Assembly: GCA_001465935.1 (NCBI GenBank)
Contig: LNKV01000037.1
Location: 124,001-188,000 of the forward strand
Direction of reading: 5' to 3'
Origin: Clarireedia homoeocarpa
Taxonomy: Eukaryota > Ascomycota > Leotiomycetes > Helotiales > Rutstroemiaceae
Length of the DNA stretch: 64,000 bases
Under the pieces are notes generated by a model, which had not been told where the DNA came from, did no database searches, and saw only the letters and a list, made by a program, of their open reading frames with translations. Numbering within the stretch: the stretch's first letter is position 1; the number at the start of each line of letters is the position of its first letter. This document shows positions 10,262 to 20,690 of this stretch, one piece after another. A program made the position numbers and the translations under genes.

Positions 10262-13200
10262 CACTGTACTTCCTTAAACTCAATTGGAATACCATTTATG
10301 GTTTTCCTCGAGAGCTTTCAATAATAAGTGAGTGCTTGAAAATGCTTGTGAACTTCAGTGAGACGCCGCTCGATTATGCATTTTGTTGGCTGCTTGAAAC
10401 ATTCCTCTTCTACAAACAGACGAAGGAAAGAAGCTATGGTTCTCGGACTTGAAAGAAGAAATCCCAATTGCCTGCGCCTGCCATAGCTGCACTTGCCCTG
10501 CCAGCATTCGGCCTACTACGCCGTATTGGTAGTGAATGTGTTTGCATTGTCTCTTGTCAAGAAAATGACCGAGAATCATTTGTACTTTTTTAAGAGCTCG
10601 CCAGGAATAGCTTTTTGGGAATCAAGGTTTATGTAATCAAATATTATTGGATTTAACTAGGTCGTAGAATATGAAGTTTAGGGGGCTTAGCACTAACGGC
10701 TAGATAACGGGGCGTTGCTCGGTACGAGACTATCATCTCGTAAATGGTACAGGTTATATTCAGTTCTTTTTACGAGCATATACTTATAATAATCGGATCG
10801 GAACAAATACGTCCCGCTCGTATTTCCCATGTCTGTAATAACGGTTGTGCTCTACAAATACTCTGTGTGTGCCTCTCTTTCCTCTGGTTGTGATTAACTT
10901 GGAAAGGGGTAAGATCTCCGACGCAGAAAAGTCGACGGATATCATACAGCGCATATACTGTCTTAGATCCCCTTAGAAGTTTCATGGGAGGATGCTAGCT
11001 CGAAAAAATTAGAATCGAAGCACCATCGTCCAAGTCGGCCTCATCTAGCCATGTTTCTCCGACTGAACGCTCTTTGCTTTACGAGTACTTACTGATCTTA
11101 CCTACCCACATCACAGTTGGATGCCCACACAACTTTAGGGAAACTTTATATTACACGCAGAGCTAGGCGGTCATAGTCGAAACAACTCTTCAAGACTTAA
11201 CGGAGCGCTTGGCCAGTGTGTGAGGTCGAGAATCTAAGAACTACTGCTCAGCGAGGGTCTTGAGCAGAGTGCCTTGTGTGCTTCTCTCTCCTTTTTTTTG
11301 CGTTGCTATTTCATCCTTTTCTAGGGCAATATGTTTTCTCCTGTTGAGGATTACTATAGGTTGCGTTAGTATTTATTCTAATGACAACTTAAGGCGCCAG
11401 CAGTTCTCTGTCAGATGCTGCGCTTATTTATACTAGAAGCAACAGATTCTCCCTTTACGGTCCTGACGAGAAAATTGACGAGGTGAGCGGGAAAAACCAG
11501 CTTCGTCATTCAGTTCAACTTAAAGGCAATTCCTCGCGACTCTTCTCGTGTTTACAGCTTTCTTCATATCGTATAGTAATGCTCGTATCACTAGTCCTAC
11601 AAAGAGGGGGAATGTCAGGTGAAGTGGAATGAAAACTCCATGAATTCCAACGTCTACTACCAACATAAACACATGTATACTTTCAGATACCAACACTCTT
11701 TGTGTGAATGAAAACGAGATTTAGACTTCAGTGAAAGATAAATGCTGGCGAAAGGACAAATTAACAGCTCCCCAGAAGAAAGGGATCCTGATACCATCAA
11801 ACATATCTACACGGTCTTCTTCTAAAATCTTTCTTTACTTGTATACGAGCTCCTCCGATGATCGCTAACTTTCGTACGACAACCACTGCCCCTCCATAGA
11901 TGTTACTTGGTTATAATATCAACACCTGCAGCCAGCCGTTCATATCCGAGCCTCAACCAGCTCTCAGGTACCTGCAAATTTCCATCATCATGTGCCAGAA
12001 AGTCTTGTTCCGCAACTTCACTAACGTTACTCTGCTATAAAATTTGAGTTGAATGTCTCGGAGCATCTAAAGAAGATGTCCCTTTACGATTCTTGCGAAA
12101 ATTTCAACCGATTCAGTGCGAGTGACTGTGCTCCGCTCCAATTAGTACAATTACCTAACATCAGGTTGAACTAGACGACGATACGAACTAGACAATGATA
12201 CGACGAAATAGGGGATCGCCAATATATGCACTACTGAACTATCTGCACATGTAACATGACGAGTACGATACCCAATAACACCAAATTGATGTTTTTCGAA
12301 TCCGCCTTGTTAATTATAAGCAGTTGGTGTAGCCCTCGGGAAATATCCTGCATGTTGATTGACACAACGTCTGTTCCATGGAAGACTCGAGCTTAAGTAC
12401 AGATTATGCACACTTTTCTATGCACAGCACATCACAGTGCATTGCAGTACATTACATTGCACAACCCAGTACAATATTGCATTTTATGTATTGTACCATG
12501 CAAGTTGACATGCGAACGAGAGGGGCAAGTAAGTACGCACGTACAGGCAGAGTATGCATGATTCAGAAAGAACAGGATATTCAGCACGGTCGAAAACAGC
12601 CTCAAAGGCCATGTGCTCCGACCTGGCTAATGTGAGGTGTCAAGAGGCTTTAAGACATCGCAGAAGCAACGTCGCTCGAATGAGTCGGAACGAGGTTGTT
12701 GATATTGTACGATGATAATCTGCGATGTTCGATGAGAACGAGTTGAACCCTCCCGAAGGTATGTTCAACGACATGACGTAGAGACATGTTGGACAGAAGG
12801 AGCGGTGGACGCAGGTGTTAAGAGATTATGGAAGGCAGAACGCGGTGATACTGAGAGCAGATGTCGAATCAGAACGGCTCGTTCTCGTGCTCGTGCTATT
12901 GGTTGGTCTTAACCGAATTGTGGGCCATTTTGGCATGGCGTGAAGTTGCACTTACCTAAACGAGCTCATGAGGAAACGACATATCTTGGGAATTCCACTT
13001 CCATTCCGAGTGCCTTGAGACATTTGTGATCAATACATGGGACGATATGAGCGAGATGGAGATGGCTATCCTAGCCGAAGATCGGCTTGGATTGCTCTTG
13101 ATTCAGAGAGCCATGATGGCTTCGATGAATGCAAGGGGGAAGAAAGGAAGGGACATGAAGTGTTATCAGCCGTCCAGCCGTTATGTCAGCATCTGGAAGA

Positions 13201-13480
13201 TGTCTCTTTCCTTCTGATATAAAGCTGGGCATAGAATCCCTAAAAGAAACCGGAAGGTAAGCGGAATAAGGATAGAGCTTTGTGAGAGCTTTGTGAGAGC
13301 TTTGTGAGAGAAGAGGAGAGAAAGATCCCGAACAATCCTGCAGATCGAATACCCAACAATCCCTCATACCGAATATTCATGAGGAAGTCGCGATGAGAAT
13401 GGGCAGATGGGCAGCTACCCCGTATCTGTCACAAATGTATCGCGGCATAAATATTCAATCAGTGTGATGAGACGATCTCG
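10262..13480. other. Gene desert (left part)
   Basis: No coding region is recognisable on either strand in this 3.2-kb stretch; ORFs are below 100 codons with unnatural composition. The left end should hold the GT17 promoter. A triplicated 11-bp unit lies at 13275-13307. A CA/TG-rich segment at about 12420-12510 has many short near-repeats of GCATTGCAGTACATT type. No transposon ends were found. Confidence 0.5.
13275..13310. repeat. Three tandem copies of an 11-bp unit
   Basis: The unit GAGCTTTGTGA occurs three times without a mismatch at 13275-13285, 13286-13296 and 13297-13307, followed by GAG. It lies upstream of the long leader of the GAF-domain gene, where it could be a simple slippage product or a repeated factor site. 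Confidence 0.85.
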
Positions 13481-15320
13481 ATGTCATACAATTCCAAATT
13501 TCATGAAACACAGAAGAGCCTTGCTCTAGACCAGCTCTACTCTCGCTATCGCTTCCACACCCTTTCGTTGCTGTTCACTTCGTTGTCATCTCTTACTAAA
13601 GAAACTCTACCTTCGCTTCCTGAGTTCACCTGAAAAGCACTGGTGGGTACTTTCTCTGTACGATACTGTATGCACAATATTTTCGCCAAAACTCCCCGCG
13701 TTACGCATTCACTCGTTCGTTCTTTTGTATGCTGCAGTTAATAGCGGCTGATGACTCCTGGAATCTCAGTGGTACGGCAGGGTAAAGACTCCAAATAGTA
13801 TCCAAGGGTGGCTCGCCAGACACATCCGCCTTGGAATCTTTCCGGAACAAGGTCCTGTTCTCCCTTTGCTTCTCTTCCAGCATCCCATCTGCGTCTTCCG
13901 TACGTTTCCTTCGACGGATCTGGAATCAAATCCACGGTGATCGTCACGCAGTAATCTAAATCGGATTCACCTACGCCCTACGGAAGTACTCCGTCAGTCA
14001 GTTGCATACCGGAAGTCGTTTATTCACTCTCACCTACCCTGACTTGCCTTTATAAAGTCCTGGCCATGCTGGAAATGGTTGATCTGTGATACCTTCGACA
14101 TAGCTCAAGGAATCGAGAAGACTCAACTCCTGATCAACTTGTGTTGAGAATTTCATCTGGCCGTTGAAGAGAAAAGTCGTTGGGGTTTTTCAAAAAGGCT
14201 ACCGAGCTTCAAAAGTTCTTCCGGTCCACCTTCTCATCTGAACAACCTCCTCGAGACTCACAGAGGCGGCGGCTACCTTTCTTGTCGCCCACTGATTCCT
14301 AGAACCAAATTGATCTACCAAATCTCTTGCCTTTGGAGGACAAACTTACCCCATCACATCTTGTAAAATTCTCGGTGAGTTACTTCTGGACTGTTCTTCC
14401 AGATCATATGTTCTAATGTATGCACGGTCAAATCTGTGTTCGTTTCAGTAAGTTTAGAGGAGGACCTGATATTCATCTTGTTTTCCATCGATACGATACC
14501 AGACGCTCAAGAAGCGACCGCGACTCTCATTGATCTCTTTAGTTATAATATTTGGCTAATAACCAGCCCAAAAACAGCGAATCAGATCGATCCAAACTCT
14601 GGATACGATCATTTAATTCACCTTCCGCACTTTTCGTGGGCGTTTCTCCGAACACGAAGACATCTCAGAGTATCACCAGCCATATTCAAGAGGAACAGGA
14701 ATTCAATATTCACCGTGAGGGATTTATGCTCCGAATTCTTTCGATTGCTTTTGATAACCACACACCTTGGTATCGTCTTTTGTGTGTATTTGCCAGATTA
14801 GCTTCCGCAAGAGCGTGGGTTGATATCGACTTGGTTGCCAGCTTACACCAACCTGAAAATTCAATCCGTCTGGCAAAGGTAGAATACAACAGTCGCAGCA
14901 AATCTATCGACTGCTCAATTGTTCCTGGCAATTTTCCTGCAAAGTCGAACGTTCGACTACAGGTCACTCGCTGCCTTCAATTGGCACGAACAACCAGCAG
15001 ACTTATCCTCCTTTCTTCAATTGCTCGCTGACGAGAGTTGTGTCTTGAATACCATACGTCACATCTCGACCCTCGGCTTCAAGAGTCTGCTCTTGTATTT
15101 ACGCGAATTTTTACTGGAATAGATCACTGAAGAGAGCTTATGACTCGATATTCATCGTAAGTCCATGCATCCTCGCGCGGCTGTCCACTATCTCCATTTT
15201 ATGTCGTTTCGAATATTCCTGTTTATGATGTGAATTTCAACACTAACAGTGTCTCAATGTCAAAAGGGCGATTCATCGTAGCAAATACTGCACCATAACT
15301 TAGAAGACCAATCATTCAAG
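13481..15320 (+). promoter_or_regulatory. Probable promoter and long intron-bearing 5' leader of the GAF gene
   Basis: From about 13520 the plus strand becomes pyrimidine-rich (CTACTCTCGCTATCGCTTCC), as at many fungal transcription starts. Good intron-like signals follow: GTGAGT at 14375 with CTAATG and an acceptor at 14446-14448 (74 bp), and GTAAGT at 15157 with CACTAACAG ending at 15249 (93 bp). No ATG-initiated ORF here looks like a protein. The simplest reading is a leader of up to about 1.8 kb with spliced introns. RNA evidence would be needed to place the start. Confidence 0.4.
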
Positions 15321-18182
15321 ATGTTGGGCATTGGACCTATGTGCTGTAAGTTGGATGGCTTGTGCTTGAACAAATCATCTCAGTGTTGGAACCACTCTTT
15401 TATACTTACCCAATTTATATATTTCCCTTAAAATTCATCCGTTATGTTTCTTATAGTCTGCCTATCCGTCCGGCTTTGTTCTCTACACATTTTTCGTAGT
15501 ATACATACTGATTCAGATTATCTAGATACGCCTGAGGCACCTCCATCACAGAAGGCACGATCACAGACTCCAGGTACACCTCGTCTCGAGGAGTTCTCAA
15601 AAGCACACTTGCCGAAAGTCAATTGTCTCGATAGTGCCAACTTTCGTATGGGCGATGGATCCACCAAGAGACCAGGCTTGATGGGAAAGATCTTCGGCAG
15701 ACAAGGTAGTTTGGATAGGTCTACTGATTGTGGTGACAACAGCGATGAATCTCGTACATTTGATCCTATCAACTCACTGAACCTGCAGCCCTGCCCGTTT
15801 ATCCGACCTGTACCAGGAATGCGAATGGTTGCTCGCGACGAGCCTAATCAGATATTGTCTGTATCACGAAATTCACCTACCCCCCAGGGCAACACCAGTA
15901 TTGGAAAATGCCGAGAACGAGCAGAAGCAATCATCAATGAATCCAGTATCAGTGAGGAGGAATCGCATTCATACAACGAACAATCAGCATATGATGACAG
16001 TAGTCAAGTTGATGGAGAAAGTGAAGATTACAGTTTAAGTATCGATGTTGGAAAGCAGCACGAGTTCGTCGTCTTATCGTCGGCTCCCGTCGGCAACGCC
16101 GTAGCTGTCGCGGACTGGACCATTTACATAAAGTTTTACTCACAGGTCAGTGACAAACATATTTCTGATATGTTTTTTTTTCCTTACCAAGGCAGCGACG
16201 ATTCGCGAACAAGTGGAACTAATATTTATCTAGGGATATTTCAATCTCACCAGTCCACCTCCTCCACCTCCACGCGGTACAACTTTTGAATATCTACCTG
16301 CCATATATCCACCGAATGAAGAGGCGAGACTGGCCAAGCACTCTGCCTTTGATGTTCTCTGGCCGGAATGGACACAGGACAAGGCTTGTGCATTGATCAC
16401 ATCGTCAATGGCCAGGTTCCAAACTAAATATGCTTCTTTGAGCCTTTTTGACGGTAGGTACGAGGTTTTCAAAGCTGAGAATGGTTACCATACTTCTCGC
16501 ATTGAACGAGCAAGGAGTATTGCGGCTCATGTGCTCCTTTCGACCGATACACTTGTGATCCTCGATACTGAAAAGGTATGTTCTCCGATATCACTTCTCT
16601 CTTCCGCCAAATAACGTTTCGATAGGACTGGCGCTTCCAGCGCAATCCCTGCGTCATTGGGCCCCCTTATATTCGGTTCTTTGCTGGAGCTCCAATGCTG
16701 GCTTCAAGTGGTGAGGTCATTGGCGTTTTCGCCGTCTTCAGTCGAGAGCCCAGAAACGAGTTCTCGCCTAGTGAGCGCCGGGAGGTAGCTGAATTTGCGA
16801 CTTTAGCTATGAATGACCTGACCTTTCAAGCCGAATCTCTGGCAGGCTCGGATTTCCAGACTACTTCCACTATGCCACGAAGAGAAACACAAATCAACTT
16901 GTTCCCCGAAGCTCTTCGCTTTCACAAAGTGCCATCGCCAGTTCTAGACGGAGCAGACTCTTTCATTCAAGAACAAAGCGATTATTCGGTGCGCTCTTCC
17001 CGTGATCGTGATTCAGGAGTATTGTACATGGCTGCCAAAAAACCGCACACGCATTGTCGTAGCTTATCTGCTGATTCAAGTGTCTCGGTTATTGGCAATG
17101 ACAACTTCCACGATTTGATGACCCCCAGAGCTTTTAGAGTTCCACCCCCTCGCCCTTTCTCTTCCTCGGACTTGACATCAGTGGATATGGAGCACCCAAA
17201 TACACCTAACCAATCAAACCTTTTCATTGAGGGGAAAGAAAATTATCGTCTTACCATGAATCGTTTGAGCCAGGGGATATCCGCCATTTCAACGAACGAC
17301 GATATTGAGGAATTCCACGCCGATGACAGTATCATAGCCAGTAGCTTTTTGAGGGAACATCCCCATGTCACTACATCATCGTATGGGACAACTATCACAC
17401 GCCGATCGTCCTTTCAAAGCATGTCTACTATCTCAACTGTCTTGTCGAGCCGAATTGGTGCGCCAAATGATGATGATCATGCAGAGTACGATGAGGATAA
17501 CTCCTCCCATCTATCCACTGCCAAAAAAGTCCCCATACGTGGTAGTAAAGGTGGCGACAACATACCACTACTTGGAGGCGTTCAGACCGACTTTGCTCAA
17601 CCTTTTGTGGCCGAAGCAAGATTCTCTTGTGCGTTCTCAGCTTCAAGCCTCGGATATGATCTTATTTACGCGGTTGAGGTTGTTTCTGTTAGACCCTTTA
17701 TGGCACACAACGAGCTTTCACGGCCCGGTGCACTGAAGTTGACCATCTTGGCGGCTTATGGTCTGGAGAGCACTAGCGTGTTCAGTTCTGATATTCATCT
17801 TCAAGCTTTACAGAGCCGCGACGGAATTACAAGCTGGACCAACCTTGATACCGAGAATCTTCGCAGAGAAGGGTCCTATGAGTTTGGTGTTCTTATAGCA
17901 TTATCGCACGGAGATAGTCATGGCGAAGGGTGCTCAAGTGGTGTTGTGTTCGGAGCATTTAAAAAACCCATATTTGACTCGAATGGGGATCTCTACCCAA
18001 GTGTTCAGAATACCACTGGTTTAAAAGCTGCCGCAAAAGCCATGAGAGAAATCATTTTCAATTATGGTGGAGGACCACGGAGGCCCAGCACAGATCCGAC
18101 AACACCGACAACACCTGCCTGGCAGGCTCCTGAAACTGCGGCAACTAGCCCAAACTACAACAGACGATCATTTCCGCACTGA
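15321..18182 (+). CDS. GAF-domain protein of unknown role
   Basis: Secure exons are 15648 (or earlier)-16145, 16234-16575 and 16626-18182. From the ATG at 15648 (MGDGSTKRP) this gives 798 residues. Coding-like sequence (TPEAPPSQKARSQTPGTPRL) precedes that ATG. An 8-codon first exon at 15321-15345 (MLGIGPMC), with GTAAGT, would join in frame to an acceptor at 15458 or 15518, so the start is uncertain. A Ser/Glu-rich low-complexity N-terminus is followed by a GAF-like region from about residue 185 to 370 (LWPEWTQDKACALITSSMARF, then a hydrophobic FFAGAPM...GEVIGVFAVFS core). A long Ser-rich linker follows, then a conserved C-terminal block (SLGYDLIYAVEVV... to FGAFKKP). No histidine kinase or cyclase domain is attached. 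A small-molecule or redox sensor is possible, but the function is unknown. Confidence 0.8.
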
Positions 18183-20690
18183 AATGGTCAATTTCTCTAC
18201 GGGCGACACTGCTTATCTGGAGAGCTGTCCTCGCAGCATCGATCTCTGCAAGTGAGGTACGTATATGCAGCATCTGAATGACCGTGTCTCTACTTTTCAT
18301 CATCTTCTGGTTTTTATTTTACATATTACACAGAGCTTTACTATCGTACTGTTTTTGACTGTCCATATTGAGGGGGGAGGGGGGGGAGTTGAATTTGAAT
18401 GAATAACCAAAAGTTACGGTACAACTATTGTTGTATAACCACGGGCGAACACACGAAGGACTAGTGTGCCATCGGAAGTAAACCAAAAAGGAGTACCTGG
18501 AGTATGTTTGAAAAGTAGAAAAAAGTTTCGGGGATATGAGGTTATACCATAACTGTATGATGCACGAATGGATGGATTTGTAAATAGCACTCAGAATTGC
18601 TTTCACCTTTTGCTTTCTCTTTTTGATTCAACCCTTGCGGGCTGTCTATTATATCAGGCTATCATCTATATTCTGCTTTGGCACAGTAGTTGGCAGCATA
18701 TTTCAATCATTTGCACGGCGGCTGAGGCTTTGATTACACGGTTCTAAAGAAATGAGATATGATATAAGTGAGTGGCTCTGCTGCGAGGTAAAGATTGTTG
18801 TGACGTTTAGTGGGCAAGGAGGATTGATTGCCAGATGAAAGATAAGATTTTCGGTGGTAAAACGGTCTCCCTTCTTGATCCTATAGTTTCTGCTATTCGC
18901 CTTCCATCAGCGGATACACTCCTGTGCATAGCCTCATTGCAACTAGACTTCCAAGATGAGGCTGAGAGACTCCGTTCACCCGAAACTTCCAAGGTGGAAC
19001 GGTTTTCTCGTAAAAAAACAAGAATACTATTCTTGGGGCTTGCTTCCCGGCATCGTCTCTCTTTCCAAATATCTCACTCACGTCGTCATTCTTGCCATCA
19101 CAGACTGCGCCAACTTCGCTATCTCCGCTCGGACTGATCTCGTCCAACCTCTCCTCGTGCTCAGTCTCATACTGCAACCCGATCGGGCAAACAATCACCT
19201 GTCTACCTACTCCTCTCGTGATGCTCATTCCAACTCCCCACCAACTCTTACTCCCGCTGCAACTGCAACGGTCATTCTCACCCTCACCCTCACTCTCACT
19301 CTCACATAATTCCCCTCTGAATTCCTACCTACCCCACATACATCACCCAATAACCCCTCTCTGCCCAGTCTCACTCCAACGAGCGACCCATCTTGGCCCA
19401 CCCGATGGTGAATACCCTACGTATATGATACGCGTCTTCCTATTTCAATACATTTCTCTCCCTCACCTCTCAACTCCACTGCACTTGTGATCACCCATTC
19501 CATCTCATCCGATACTGGTTTGACCTCACCACGTATCATCATCACACATCATCACCATCACGTATATCCACATCCACATCCACATCCATATTCATACCAC
19601 GCAGTGCTGACATAACCCAACATAACACTCCACAGCACTATACAATATAACATAATATGACCCAACCCAACATCCAACCAACCCAATATAAGTAGGTAAG
19701 TATTTATACTTTCCCACTGCACTGCCTTGTCTTACCTTACCTCACCCGCATATACGGTTTCACTTCAACCCCCCCTCCCCCCGCCTTGCCCGGCCCAGCT
19801 TATACAATCCAACAAATAAGCAACACACCAAACCGTTTATTTTCCACGCCGATCAGTACCTTACCTAACCCAACTTTACCTTGCGTTGCTTTACAGTGCC
19901 TTGGGTCTAGAACGTTCGTCTCACCTCACCTCGCCGCACTAGGGATGCTGTTACCGATTCGGGAACTGCATTGTCGTTTTGAATCCGATCATTTCCAAAA
20001 AGGAAACTCAGATCTTTTGATTGTTCGAATCTGATCTGGACAATAATAATCACTAGACCAACTTCGGAGTTCTAGTTCTTGGTTTATTATTTCTCATTAT
20101 GCTAATGATATATTCTAAGTGGAACTTGGACATTGGGAACTTACATATTTGATTGTTTAAGTAAAATTTGGACATTGTGAGCTAATATATTTGACTGTTC
20201 AACTCAAAGTTGGACATTGAAAACCGATATATAAATTTCCCAGAATGGAGATATCAAAAGTATATAGTTTAGTTAAATATCAAATTTTGAAGTTCATCGA
20301 TCAATTAGTACAGTACACCTACTGTTGAATCAGTCATCAGTGATAAATAGTTCTTTCAAAGGCGGATTCCGTTTGGTACACGAATTGCCAATCACGTTGT
20401 ATCTCATCTCATCACAACCATAAATTTTTACCAAAGGTATATGCATCGATATGGAAGAATTGACGGATCCATCTATTTTACAGCTCGATTCTCATCTATC
20501 AACTCTTCCGCAATACATTCGATAAGCAACACTCCATTGTTTTCCATCCACCCATCCCATCCGTTCATTCATTCCACTGGCCTCATCAGAATACAGCTTC
20601 CCCGTTCCACAAACGGCATGCTGAAAAGCAAGAAAAAAGCGAGGAGTGAAAATGACCATGAGTTTTATTTTAGACTTTTAGATCTAGAAT
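18183..20690. other. Repeat-rich spacer between converging genes
   Basis: 2.5 kb between the GAF gene and atp1, which converge. A G-run lies at about 18372-18387. From roughly 19130 to 19970 the plus strand is strikingly poor in G and rich in C, A and T, with runs of CTCACC, CATCCA and CCAACC. A diverged MITE copy lies at about 20038-20326. No gene is recognisable. Confidence 0.55.
20038..20326. mobile_element. Diverged MITE-family copy with an internal 42-bp triplication
   Basis: The segment 20190-20326 aligns by eye to the right two thirds of the intact MITE at 51921-52099. Shared landmarks in order are GA(C/T)TGTTCAA, CATTGA(A/G)AACC, GTATATA/GATATATA, GGAGA, ATCAAAAG/CTCAAAAG, ATTTTGAAG and the TAGTACA...ACACCTACTG end. 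The left end (near GACCAACTTCGGA at about 20057) is weakly preserved. The word TTGGACATTG recurs at 20126, 20168 and 20210, exactly 42 bp apart, so an internal block has been amplified. It has no coding capacity. Decay of the ends suggests an older insertion than the other copy. Confidence 0.65.

Noticed and set aside
14552..15031. 159-codon plus-strand ORF upstream of the GAF gene
   Set aside because: It opens with TTG rather than ATG, has no family resemblance and lies in a stretch with leader-type intron signals.
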